Source of the DNA: Escarpia spicata
Taxonomy: Eukaryota; Annelida; Polychaeta; Sabellida; Siboglinidae
Length of the DNA stretch: 64,000 nt
Reading direction: 5' to 3'
Assembly: GCA_963995525.1 (NCBI GenBank)
Contig: OZ023205.1
Location: 58,544,000 to 58,607,999 of the forward strand
Below are positions 1 to 11,498 of this stretch, in pieces. The notes beneath the pieces were generated by a model. The model was not told the DNA's origin and made no database searches. It worked only from the letters and a program-made list of their open reading frames with translations. Made by a program: the position numbers and the translations under genes. Numbering within the stretch: the stretch's first letter is position 1; each line of letters starts with the position of its first letter.

Positions 1-915
1 AGGTGTAGTACCATAGGCAGACGGCATGCAAGTTAGCAGTTCGTGAATGACTACACCGTTTCCTGGCCAAGTTCTTATCTAAGTTGGGCGTGTCGGATCC
101 GACTATGTACGATGTCCACGTAAGGGCAGTGTTGATTTTCCTTCCAACTATTTATGTGAATACGGATTCTCGGCGTTATTTTGCACGAAGATCAAACGTC
201 GAGTCCGTGATGATAACCGAATCTGTCTGTCCAAAATTGCTTCCCAAATTGAGTCCTTCCCAGATTGAGTCCTTTTTGAAAAGGCTAGGTCACTCATCTA
301 GTTTTTCATATTTTGTATTATAAATTCGGCGTACATTTTCTTTTGTGCCATATCAATAAGATTAAGTGTTATCATAGAACTGAGTGTAGACTATTGTTTT
401 ATAGTCTATACATTTTATGTTAAACTGATGGGGGTACCCTGACGATCGTCTGAAACACCAGGGGGTACACGGGAAGAAAAAAGATTGGGAACCACTGCTT
501 TGAACCATGGCTGACCACGTTATAGTTGTATGCAAGGACAGCGAATATATACACACAGGTCGAACCACGCCTATACGAATGCTAGTCAGACGATTAGTTC
601 ATCTGAGTTTGTGTGAATATCAAGATAAAATGAAGATTAAATTAGACTTCTCCTTAAACTATATATAATGCAAGTTGTGTTCGCCAATAGTTAAAAGTAA
701 ACCGAATTTTTTTTTTATATTTTACAAGAAAATATGCATATAACGATGTAGTACGTGACACAGCAATTTTATTGATGAAGTGTTTGCAAAATGTAATATG
801 TGGTAGTTTTACTTAAAATGATCGTCGAATTAATATTAGAACTTGTTTAACAAGTTGTAGTCGTGTTCAATAATGAAGATGTTGTCTACTTCATTTTTGC
901 TTGATACGCATATAG
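1..915. other. No recognised gene; upstream flank or intron of the Ig-like gene
   Basis: I see no conserved domain or repeat in this stretch. It ends at the acceptor (TATAG, 914-915) of the first visible exon of the immunoglobulin-like gene, so it is probably intron or 5' flank of that gene. Short open frames such as 84-323 (+) show no family resemblance. Confidence 0.4.
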
Positions 916-2922
916 CGAGGTGTATGTTTCTGCTCTGACAGCGTCGTTGGAGTATCACCGCAACGGGATATTCGAATGTGTCGCCAGCGGAGGAAACTCC
1001 AAAACAAAGCCCTACATTGACGGCCACAAGAAAAACGGGGTGACTCTGTTCGCCCCAATCAAGAAGGTAGACATGACGATGCGGGGCGCCGTGGTAGGTC
1101 TGCACCACTTCGAATACACCATGACGAGGTTCAGCAACTCGTTTAAACTGCCGTCTGAATTTGACGGGAAACGTCTTCGTTGTGTGGGCACAGTCGGGGA
1201 CGGAGTCGATGACGTCGAGGCATCTGTGGAAGTACGTGTTATCGGTAGGTGGTCCAGGAAATATTTACTTTCGAATATGATTAGCTAGACATACTCCATC
1301 GCCCTATGCTGAAATCCAAAAAAACTACGATGGCATTTGTTGCCTGGTGCATTCGCTTGGCGGCGCCACTCAAGCAATCAGCATAGCTTTCAGTATCACA
1401 GAACAGGGAGTCATTCTTTCTGCTATTTTGCCATTGACTGTGCCATAATTATTCTCGTGAATTTGTTGGATTGTAACATGCTCACGTGTTCGTCGTTGAG
1501 TAAGGATTTCGGAGTCAAACGTACCAACGTTATTTATATTCCAATGTTTGATGCAAAACTGATACGTTAACAATTGTATTGTCACGTATTCACACTTGTT
1601 ACTTCTTCGACACAGCGTCTGTGTGACACCACGATACAGACTCTCGCATGGGGTCAATAACGGTACCTTTAATTTGATTATGTTTTCAATTGGTCATAAA
1701 ACATTGCTGTAGCAACTTACTATTCATGCAAATCAATGGTTAATTGCATGACATAGACTAATAGTTGTCACCATGAACTCAGTAAAATTATATAAGTCTA
1801 GCATACGTTTAGTCTTCGTACGAATGTTTTAAATGACACTGATATATGTTTGAAGAAGCCTCCATGAACTCTTTCAGTTGTTTTCATGGAGTGACTGAAT
1901 GCACGTCTCCCGACGTAATGTGACTCACAATGGACTATTAAAGGTAGAGGTACTACTATTATATAATGATAATATTATGAACAAAATTAGGTGAACTTTT
2001 CTGGGAATATAGCAAATAGTCTAATCATGTTTCCATGGCCGTTGCGTTTGGTTCGTCACAGTCACTTTTTTGCAGAAAGCGTTTAAAATGTGCTTATTTA
2101 ATTAGCACGTAGTAAGCCTGTACGATTTTTAATAGGAAAACCAACTTCCCTGCCATGCAACAAAACCGTATGGGCACCACTTGCAACGGACAACTTCGAA
2201 ATCAAGTGCGAGTTTCGATCTAGGCCAATGCATGACTTAACAACGTGGTATGCCGAGATATGGTCAATCTATCGATAATCACGAGCTGAAGACAACGGCC
2301 TTCCCATATTGTCGTACTAGGGGATTTATACGAGATATATTGATATGCATTACAATGTGGATAGAGCAAAATCACAATTTGTAAAAATAAAGTTACGATT
2401 TGTTGGTATTAACATATAGTTTATTACTAAACTATCTATTTACAAGATGATTACAGCTTTGGTTAAGTTAATTTAGAATGATATACGGTGATCTACTGAA
2501 TGAGTGATGTAGTCTTGCCATATGACAAAATGCTCCTAAATCTATAATCTGTGCTCCCAAATCCACAATAATCCAGTTGGCGCCTCGAATAGTTGTGCAA
2601 TAACAGTGATGTCCCAGGAAAACGTCATGACAAATTAATAAACATGTGATATTTAACTATGATCACTCCAATTGATATACGGGACATAATTGGCAAGGCA
2701 AACTTTAAAAACAAAAAACTAATGAGTTTGGATTTTTAAAGTCTTCGAATTAGTTCATTTAATGACCATAAAAATCCTACCAAAGATAAATATTTTAATT
2801 TATTAATTGACAAAATAGTCTGTATTTCACGGTTACAAAAGCACACCTGCGAATAGATAACTACACAAGACAGTGCGTTGAAATATATAACACATATATA
2901 TGTGTTATATATTTCAACGCAC

Positions 2923-2957
<35 letters not shown>

Positions 2958-3327
2958 CAGCTATTCTCCAGGTGGCGCCACATTGTTGTTATTTTCGATT
3001 TATCTGAGCATTATTAATGTTATACTAAAAAAATCATGTAATTGGCGACAGAAAAAATTTAATGGCCATGAGAACGAGTTTTGCAATAACAGATGTAATA
3101 ATGGCTCCCCTTGATGTGTTGCTCCAAGGTTGGATATAAGCTAACGTAAACTCTCTTTCGAGTATTGTTAAAACACAAAGGTAGTTATTTTGATGTATTC
3201 ATTTATTTTCAGTGGACAAAAAAATGGGGAAGCTCAAATGATGGCGCCTAAATGGAGCTACATTCGATTTACTGAAAGATTATTGACAGTTCCATGCAGT
3301 GCCGTAATTGGCAAAGGCATCATTTAA
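916..3327 (+). CDS. Immunoglobulin-like domain protein, C-terminal three exons (5' part not found)
   Basis: Three exons join in frame: 916-1244, 2136-2262 and 3213-3327. Splice signals are G|GTAGGT at 1244, TTTTTAATAG before 2136, TG|GTCAAT at 2262 and a strong ATTTATTTTCAG before 3213. The first exon carries one Ig-like fold, with an F-E-C strand-B cysteine and an L-R-C strand-F cysteine about 70 residues apart. The second and third exons together rebuild a second Ig fold: F-E-I-K-C, then a Trp 13 residues later, then L-T-V-P-C, 46 residues from the first Cys. That spacing exists only when the exons are joined, which supports the third exon. The stop (TAA) is at 3325-3327, and AATAAA follows 24 bases later. 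No transmembrane segment is seen, so the protein is probably secreted. The upstream part, including any signal peptide, was not identified. If the last splice is wrong, the second exon would stop at 2276-2278. The exact family is unknown. Confidence 0.55.
2868..2955. repeat. 60-bp perfect palindrome followed by a TA run, inside an intron
   Basis: Bases 2868-2897 and 2898-2927 are exact reverse complements (30-bp arms, no spacer), starting AGACAGTGCG and ending CGCACTGTCT. A (TA)n run continues to about 2955. The palindrome lies in the intron between the second and third exons of the Ig-like gene. It can extrude as a cruciform. No transposon ends are obvious around it. Confidence 0.9.
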
Positions 3328-3350
3328 ATGGACAGCGGGAACGACTGAAA

Positions 3351-3356
3351 AATAAA
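3351..3356 (+). promoter_or_regulatory. Polyadenylation signal AATAAA of the Ig-like gene
   Basis: A canonical AATAAA lies 24 bases after the predicted stop of the Ig-like gene. It supports a short 3' UTR and cleavage near 3375. Confidence 0.5.
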
Positions 3357-3699
3357 ACTACTGACAATGCGACGACACCTGCCGGAGATTTATTTTTCCG
3401 TGAGTAGATGTAAGACCACAATGCAGTACCTCTACCATGCACTTTGTCCACATCACAGCTGTAGCTTCAGTGTCGAAACCATCGCCTATGACGACAAAGG
3501 ATTGCACACCGTCGAGCATTTTGTAACGTATACCATCTTGTCAGTGCACTCGATGTTGTAGGGAAAACCTGTTTGCAATACGCACATCTCAAACAATACC
3601 TACACGCCTATCCAGGGTTTCGATAATAAAACAAATAATACGTTGCGATCATCTAAATATAAATAATTAGTAAAGTGCTACAACGGAAGATCATCTGTC

Positions 3700-4062
3700 C
3701 AACCATGATATATTGGCAAACAAATTATATTGTTATGGTGTTCGTGGTGTTGCACATCAATGAATTATGAGTTACTTGAAAAACAGAAGTCAGTTTGTTC
3801 ACTATGATAATTGTGACTCAGAAATACTCAGGATCTGTTTTAGGTTAAAAAAAGTTGTTTATTTTGTACATAAACGATATTTGTAATGTTTCAAACATCT
3901 TTAAGTTCATCTTATCTGCTGATGATACCAACATGTTCTATAATAATAGTGATATAGGTGAACTTGCCAGGTTGACAAATATTGAATTGGAAACGTTACA
4001 TTTATGGTTTGCAGTAAACAGGCTCTCTCTCTCAATATATCAAAGACAAATTATATATGTAT
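3700..4062 (+). pseudogene. LINE reverse transcriptase fragment (middle RT motifs)
   Basis: In broken frames the + strand reads N-H-D-I-L, then Y-G-V-R-G, then S-Y-L-K-N-R-S-Q-F, and later L-F-I-L-Y-I-N-D-I and S-A-D-D-T. These are the palm and catalytic blocks of an APE-type non-LTR reverse transcriptase, with the usual F-A-D-D changed to S-A-D-D. There is a stop after G-V-A-H-Q and a frame change before the Y-I-N-D block. It stops at about 4062, where an opposite-strand LINE piece begins. Confidence 0.8.
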
Positions 4063-4065
4063 AAT

Positions 4066-5740
4066 TTCTCCAGTATTCTCCAGGAGAACTGGGGCAACAA
4101 AGAAATAGGTCGTAATTTATAAATACACCCTTATCATCAGACTTAAATATTGGAATAACTTTAGCTGTTTTCATTTGATTAGGAAATATTTCAGTGATAA
4201 AGGAAACATTGCATGTGCTTCAACGGTTTTACAATGTGAGCAATAATGATCTTAATCATGCTCATGTTTAAATCATTACAATCTGTTGACATTTTACCAT
4301 TAAAATGTTTAATAGTTCTGATAATGTTTTGATCATCAACAGGACTTAGAAACATACTTTTATCAAGTTCTGTTTCGAAATAATCAAATATATCTAGATC
4401 ATTTTTAGGAAGATTAATTTGTTTTGCAAGATTTAGTCCAACATTTGTAAAACAAATATTAAATCCATTTGCAATTTGAGACGCCCTTTATATTATGGTT
4501 TTGTTTCTCCAATATTGCACTGTAATATGCTTTTTCAGCGAACCTTTATATAGATGTTAATTTATTTTTTTATAATGTTTGTACTTTAGTTCAGCTTCAT
4601 GTGAGCGGGATATAACAAATGCTTTGTAAAGCTTCTTCTTTTTGGCACAAGAACATATCAAACCTTTAGTGAACCAAGGCTTCTTATAAATGTAACTTTT
4701 TCTTTAAATATTTTTTATAGGGCAATGCTTGCTGAACAAGCCTATAATTTTTTTTATAAATATATCATACGCCTGATTTACACCACGTAAGTTCAAAATA
4801 TCATGATTGTAGACTTAGTTCATGTGAGAGTGAAGTTAAGGTGTCTTTGTTTATTACTCTAGTGTATTGAGTATTCGTTTTCTACATATTTGATACTCAC
4901 ATACTGCAAGTATTGGCAGATGGTCACTGATATCATTATACAGAATACCACAGGTGAGATTGTGTCGCAATTCATTTGTGAATATGTTGTCTATCAGAGT
5001 AGATGAAATGTCAGTGACTCTGGTTGGCTTATAAATTAGAGGGTAAAGACCTAGACTATACATCAAATCAAGAAAGTGTTTAGTACTGCTGTGTTGTTCA
5101 TGTTTTAACAAATCAATATATATTTAGGTCACCACACAGAAATATCGTTTTGTGTGCTTTTACATCACAAAACATGTGTTCTATCATCCAGTTCAGCCCA
5201 TATTTCAGATACAGCGGCGATATCAAATTTCATATGTAAGTCTTGCAGATAGTAATTAATTTTCAGAAAGTTTTTCTTAAGACTTCTGGCATTAAAATAA
5301 ATGAATGGTAAGCCATTAAGCTTGGACATATTATCATTGAACTCTGAATCAGTGTAATAGTTACATTTTGATGTTGAATTGTCGCAAAAGTTGTTATTTG
5401 GATCGAGATCGAGAAACTATTATAATCAGTATGACTAAAGGAGGAAAATTCTAATGGGAACAAGTATTAACTAATTTGTAAATTTGGTAATTTTGTTCAT
5501 TTGGTGAATTCTTAAAAATAATTTCATTATCGCTCATATCTTCAAATGGTAAAACTTCACTGCAGGAAGAACATCGGTAATTTTTTTTTCTTTCTGATAA
5601 TCAACATAAACTGATATTGTGTTATACTGGTAAAAGTCTTATGAAAGGTAGACTCACAAAGTCCACATTTGACAAAATTATTATTTATCTTTTCCCCACA
5701 AACTAGGCACGAGTCTGTTTTTATCATATTTTTAGCCATT
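4066..5740 (-). pseudogene. LINE fragment on the minus strand: PHD-like finger, endonuclease end, start of RT
   Basis: Reading the minus strand from 5740 leftwards there is a Cys/His finger (C-x-x-C...C-x-x-C...H, 5739-5640), then an APE endonuclease C-terminal part (K-P-T-R-V, I-D-N-I-F, S-D-H-L-P, 5111-4860). Next come a linker with K-P-W-F-T-K-G-L near 4690-4650 and the beginning of RT with R-P-I-S-L-L-P near 4110-4085. Stops and frameshifts are frequent. It belongs to the same general family as the copy at 16.1-18.5 kb, with similar KPTR and SDHLP blocks. It ends where RT reaches its early motifs, at the junction with the opposite-strand RT fragment. Confidence 0.75.
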
Positions 5741-6045
5741 TGAGACGTTTAAGCATCAGCTGTTGCTGATAACTAGATAGCCTAGACAAACAACGAATGG
5801 GTAACATAGAAAATATCATACAGCCCACGTACAATACAATGAGTGTGTCCATAATAACAAAGCAAAGAAGAAATATGCAACGTATAATAGTTAAGCAGCG
5901 TTTGCACAATAATAACAACAACATTGCCAATGATCAGTCAACTCACGCCAGTCCCAGACCAAGGCCCAGGTCTTGGAAGTCTATCAGGCATTTTACAAGG
6001 TGTGTTTTTGCACTGTCTGGTGGACCGTTTAGTCTTATGAACACT
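5741..6045. other. No recognised feature between two LINE pieces
   Basis: There is no convincing coding signal on either strand. The stretch probably holds LINE untranslated or inter-ORF sequence. Confidence 0.4.
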
Positions 6046-6641
6046 TTACAGTTTCTCGTCCATGTGGACTGAAGTTAATTTTGCTTGCGCACTAATCGGG
6101 CAGTTTTGGCCAGCTCTGCTTGCTTGGCGGTTAAGTGTTCGTATATGTACACTTTCGTGCCTCTTAGACTTAGTTTCTTTCCCATTCTCAGAACGTTTGC
6201 TTTGGCTGTACATTTTTGTAAATCGGATAATAATGCGTGGTGTTCGACTTCCCGACTTACGATTGGTGCCGCCTAGGGTATGATAGACCGATATGTCGCT
6301 CTTGTTGATCGGTATTCCCTTCGTTGTGAGGAATCTCACAACGCAGTCCTCCAGTGTTGACGTTTCCTCGGGCGGTGCTTCCGCGTCGGCTTCAGCCCGA
6401 GCGTATGTTTTGTGGTTTGTCTGGAGACTAGTGATGATTATATCGTCATTTCGAGAGTATTGTTCGAGATCGTCAACTTTTGTTTCAAGTTCACGGATGA
6501 TTTTGTCTTTCTCTTCGTTAGCTGTCTGTAGTTGGCTGACTTCCTTCAGTATGTAGGCGATTGTATTGCGGTCAGCTGTTGCTTCAACTCGGTGATTTCT
6601 GAGATGTCGTCATCTTTTCTGCGTGACGTTGTGCGTGGCAT
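6046..6641 (-). pseudogene. LINE ORF1-like protein (coiled coil plus RNA-binding-like C-terminus)
   Basis: From a Met at 6641 the minus strand gives a basic N-terminus (M-P-R-T-T-S-R-R-K), a Leu/Glu/Lys-rich coiled coil (S-E-I-T-E-L-K-Q-Q-L), and after a frameshift an acidic linker. It then reads an R-F-L-T-T-K-G-I-P-I block and R-I-I-I-R-F-T, ending near 6046 in a run typical of the C-terminal domain of invertebrate LINE ORF1 proteins. Its place directly 5' (on the minus strand) of the finger and endonuclease piece suggests one element or two nested ones. Confidence 0.65.
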
Positions 6642-6979
6642 CGTGAATTGCGTTGATTGTCGATATTCCTCGGCTTGCCAACAATGTAAACAAAGATGGC
6701 GTTTTTGGCGCCAAGTGGATGATCAACGATACATTTTCAAAGTTCGGTTTTACGTGGTTTCGCAACGTAGATCGTCATCAATTGTTAAATCCTCAAGTGG
6801 AGTCTCATCACAATAGTGATATATACAAATGTTGACGATCAGACACATATAATAACTTCACTAGATTAGCAATATAAGCGAGTTATCAAAAGCGAGATGT
6901 TCAACGTTCACGCATGCGCATTGATCAAGCGTGACGTTGAGTAGATGTTCTCGTCAAGCCTGGTCCTCAGACCCACTCC

Positions 6980-7465
6980 AGGATTAGCGATGTTGGTATT
7001 TTACATAGCATATTTGAGTAGAATGGAGAAAAATATTCCAAAAAGCGTCGGGGCCAGAACACATCCCTGCTTCACACCATTTTTGATGGGGAAGGGCTCA
7101 GGCATAGATACATCAGCCTGAACTGTGCCTTGCATGTTGTTGTGGAAGGTTTGGATAATACTGAGTAGTACTGGTGACACCCAACTTTCTTCAGGACTGT
7201 GCAGAGAGCTTCTCTGTTTACATAATCAAAAGGTTTTGCGAGATCCACAGAGGCTACATGAAGTGGCATATGTTGCTCCCTTGCTTTCTCTTGTAGTTGT
7301 CGTACCCAGAAGATCATATATCTACAGTTCCTCTGTCATTGCGGAGACCGCACTGTGAATCGGGGTACACCCGTTCTGCCAGTTTGTCGACACGTGAGGA
7401 TGACACGTGCAAATATTTTCCCTACAACACTGAGCAGAGATATTCCTCTGTAGTTATTGCAGTCG
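6980..7465 (-). pseudogene. RTE-like LINE reverse transcriptase fragment
   Basis: The minus strand reads D-C-N-N-Y-R-G-I-S-L-L and V-V-G-K-I-F-A-R-V near 7460-7395. After a frameshift it gives D-M-I-F, R-Q-L-Q-E-K, V-D-L-A-K-P-F-D (normally K-A-F-D) and then a V-K-Q-G-C-type region to about 6990. These are RT motifs 1 to 4 of the RTE-type elements common in invertebrates. The 5' side is cut abruptly by a CTA microsatellite. Several frame breaks show it is dead. Confidence 0.8.
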
Positions 7466-7479
7466 CCTCTGTCATTATT

Positions 7480-7495
7480 CTACTACTACTGCTAT

Positions 7496-7559
<64 letters not shown>

Positions 7560-7653
7560 GCTACTACTACTTCTACTACTACCACTACTAATACTACTAA
7601 TACTACTAAAACTACTACTATTATTACTGTTACGTTTACTACAACAACAACTG

Positions 7654-7684
<31 letters not shown>

Positions 7685-7712
7685 TACTACTACTACTACT
7701 ACAACAACAACA

Positions 7713-7760
<48 letters not shown>

Positions 7761-7779
7761 GCTACTACTACTACTACTT
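7480..7779. repeat. (CTA)n/(ACT)n trinucleotide microsatellite, about 300 bp
   Basis: The run is nearly pure CTA/ACT with short ACA, TTA and TTC interruptions. It directly abuts the RTE-like reverse transcriptase coding remnant at its 5' side. The long poly-Leu frame on the + strand is a by-product of the repeat. Confidence 0.97.
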
Positions 7780-7904
7780 TAGTTCGAAAAAGTCGCGATC
7801 ACGCACTATTTTTTTTGGCGTAAATATATACTCTAGCTCGATTATAGTAAGATTACAGCGAAAACAGTAGTAGTAACGAACAGTGTTGCCTCATAAGGGA
7901 GTAA

Positions 7905-8235
7905 TCGTTGATCGCAGTGGTGTAGTTACGAGAGCGTCGGACTCTCGACCGAGAGAACCCGGGTTCAAATATTGTGCTGCGGTGGCGAACCTTGGGCAAG
8001 TTCGTTCACACTATGTTGCTCCAGTTCACTCAACTGTATGAATGAGCACCTGGCTATAGACAGTGATTGATATGTGTGTACGAATACTCTTCGCGCATTA
8101 ATTGCAAAGTGGCTGGATGCTTCCCAGATAAGTCGAGATGGTATTCTATTGAACAGGTCTGCCAGGGAATAAAGTGTAAAGCGCCTTGAGAGTCCTGAGG
8201 ACGGGATACTGAGCTGTATAAGAACTTACTTTTTT
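7905..8235 (+). mobile_element. tRNA-derived SINE
   Basis: The head has pol III-like boxes: a box A-like TGGTGTAGTTACGAGAGC and a box B-like GGGTTCAAAT about 35 bases later. Around them is a tRNA-like fold, including CTCTCGACCGAGAG. A unique body follows, ending with GCGCCTTGAGAGTCCTGAGG and GAGCTGTATAAGAAC, which resembles the 3' core of widespread animal SINEs. No target duplication is evident. Confidence 0.65.
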
Positions 8236-8708
8236 TATGATATACGATGGTGTCAAAATGTGATTGAGACAACATAGCCCGTCTGACGGCAGCATTAATA
8301 ATGTATGTACGCGTGATGTTCAGGGAGTGATACGGTCCGCGTGGTAGCAGCACCGACATTGGTTACAGTGTGTACACACGACAATGGTTGTCTAGTCACA
8401 CAACGACTGCATCAGTGGCCGTCTTTGACATTTCAATCCACAACCGATTAAAATATGGACACGTGAAGTATTGTTTTACGAATGGATAATACCGTTGTTG
8501 ATTTGTGTGATAATGGCTAAGAAAACACAAGACCAATAGCGTGTGAAAACACTGATTGCGAACGTAAATGCCAAATCTGTCTAAAGTTTCGTTCATCCAT
8601 TGAGTTAGACTGTGATGCGGGACATTGATTTTCAAACATGACGTGGATGAACATTGCAAGTTGTATGGACATTTGGCTTCCTGTAGAAATAGCAATCACC
8701 CGTTAAGG
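8236..8708. other. No recognised gene
   Basis: Overlapping minus-strand frames exist at 8396-8695 and 8517-8699, but I see no domain, start context or splice support. Confidence 0.35.
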
Positions 8709-9030
8709 GAGTGAAGATGTGTTTGTACGTGAGTGTGACGAGAGTGATTGTGTGTGTGCGTGAGTATTGTGCGTTTGTCTGGGCATGAGTATGTGCGTGT
8801 GGGTAGGTGATGGCGTGTATTTGTGATTGTGTGTGAGGATGTGTGTGCGTGTGTGAGTGTGTGTTGCCTGCAAAAATGTGTTAAGTTGTGTGTGCTTGTA
8901 TGACAACACAACACACACACATACACGCACACACAAACACACAAACACACATTCACACACACACACTCTCACACATACACATACTCTCACACAAACACAA
9001 ACAAACACACACACGTGCGCACGCAAACAT
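8709..9030. repeat. Degenerate GT tract followed by CA tract
   Basis: Imperfect TG-rich sequence (8709-8900) is followed by CA-rich sequence (8906-9030). The pair forms an imperfect inverted repeat. It sits just downstream of the polyadenylation site of the chitin-binding/LamG gene. Confidence 0.85.
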
Positions 9031-9073
9031 TAATACGCTGAAAGGAGGAGTGACACGTTCAAACGATTATATT

Positions 9074-9079
9074 TTTATT
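9074..9079 (-). promoter_or_regulatory. Polyadenylation signal AATAAA of the chitin-binding/LamG gene
   Basis: TTTATT on the + strand reads AATAAA on the minus strand, about 63 bases after the stop codon of the upstream gene. Cleavage is expected near 9055. Confidence 0.7.
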
Positions 9080-9141
9080 GGAATGCATCAGCAAATGACA
9101 AACAAATGTTTTTCAATAAACTGTCCTCTGACTCTTTGCAA

Positions 9142-11407
9142 TTATTGGTCCCATTTGTAGAAGCAAATCTGAAATGAGAACAAAACTTAATGTGAATGAA
9201 AAGACTCATCGGGCTGGAAGCTTTAAGTAGATGATGTATTTTTGTTTATTTTTGATAATAATTTACTACTAGTGTTATGCAATATGTCATATTGTAATGA
9301 CTATCGAAGTGCAATATACAATATGTAATTTGCAATGACTATCGTAATACTTAAGAAAAAGTGTAAATGTTACATTTGATTATTTGCGTAATACTTACTT
9401 CGTCCATGTATCCTTCGAAAAAACTCGGAGCGGCCTCTTTGATGAACGAGCCAATCACCAGTGGGCAGTGACTGTTGCGAATGGGACCTGTGAACAATTC
9501 ACAACGTTGGTATCAGTTCCATCATATGTACTCACGATGTGTTGTTCTGGCACAAAAGTTTCTGAAGTAAGCGCTCTTTGTCTAAACAAATAACGTTAGT
9601 CTGGTGGATGGACTGTCCACATGCCGTGTTATCATTACATTATATACGCAGGAAATAACAATGCTTGGATGTCCATCAACCTTTTGACTTGGTGTATCGC
9701 AGTGTCATGGTGTCCACACTTACCACGGTTTGATTATGAAAAAATTTATATATTTTTGCAACGCGTTTATCAAGGTTGTTCTTTCGTTAATGATCACACG
9801 TCACTATATCACACGAATCAACTATATAACACATATTTAATAGTGTCCGAAGCGTTTTCGAATTTCACAGGACATCACTAAGGCTTTAGCTAAATCACTT
9901 AATCAATGTTGTGTTGTTGACTTATGCGGCATCTAATTCAACATGAAACTACTTATTCTTAATTAGCACGTCATCTATATGGCACCGTCGTTAAAGTAAT
10001 GACTACATGAGGGAATATTTTGATTTAACATATTTCGTTCCGCCTTAATAACGTTATGCAAGTATATTACTGTTTTCAACATTGTTGGTAAAGGCAAGAC
10101 TTGCGGAGGCCACGTACAAGGAGCCTCTATTTGAACAGGAGGCGTCACTGAGCGAGAAAATGGCAGACTACACTGAAGGTTTTGTCCGCCATTCGGGAGG
10201 TAAGCGCATGCGCCTGCGGGACCGGCAGCGCGCGATGTTAACGTATTTATTCAGACACCTCACTTCATCAGAATAATCACCAAGCTGTATGCGTCATATA
10301 AAATGAAAAATAGTAAAGGAATCCTTGAAGTTTTTTACCTATCAGAATTCAAAATAATGAAATTTGCAAACGAATCACGTAGACACGTTGCAATTATGTA
10401 TTGACCCATCTGAACTTCGTCGTGTTTCATCAGAAAAATTATCGTTGACAATGCTGAGCAGTGATATTGCAAAGAACTGCATTTTCTGCGCAGGTATGGT
10501 CTGGCTTGGCGCACCTCCAGAATGGCGGACGAACTGCATACGTACTTTTCTCGAACAATGTAAATAGCGCGCGCTGCGCCGTCTTGTATTGATGTACGGT
10601 CTTCACTACTCTTTGGCCACGTGTATTATTTTGATTGTGACATAGGCCAACCGCGACGTACAGGATTTAATGACTGCTACCGAAATCATATCGTTGAATA
10701 TGGGATAACGAACACGATGGCTCACCACTGAATGCGATCGGCGCTGGAGAAGAGATCACTGGGCCACCTGAACCACCTTGCCTCAGTTCAACGGAAAGGA
10801 AACTCCCGTCCCACTTGATCTTTGCGAACACAATGTCTGTGCCTAACTGAAACACAACAATGAAATGTATTTCACTGCAGCAAACATCACGTCAGTGGCG
10901 TCAATGTTGATATTGTTAAATGTTTTTTTTCTGAACAGTCATCCACCAGACATTGTTTTCTATCATAACAAGATTTAACAAGAACAAGATTGCCATCCAG
11001 AGAATTAACTAACAAATACTAAACGAGTATTTAAATGTTTTACGTTCGGAATTGTATGCGTGTTCAGTAATATTGTATACATATACACACAGACACGCAT
11101 ATATATATATATATACATATATGTATGCATACGATTGGCCACCCAAGACATTTTGACTGTTTGAATTTGTTGACGTTTCTGTAGCGAGCTATTAATATGT
11201 GGTGGGCTGCATTGGCCCAACGCATAACCCTCCTCCTTTCTCATCTTGAACTTGGGATCAGGCAATGACGGAGTTCATGCGATAGATAGCTCAGGTCAAT
11301 ATAATCCTTATTCTGTGATCTTTGCCTGTGGAATATGTGACTAAAAGTTATTACGTATGCCTTAATAATGTACTAACAACTCCATATAATCGTTGTACGA
11401 CAGACTC

Positions 11408-11498
<91 letters not shown>

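Noticed and set aside
84..323. 79-codon frame at the window start
   Set aside because: No start context, domain or splice relation to the Ig-like exons.
10107..10200. Host exon ending at GAG|GTAAGC on the + strand
   Set aside because: It is antisense to the LamG gene, has no partner exons or domain, and overlaps an inverted repeat. Kept only as a possible small element.
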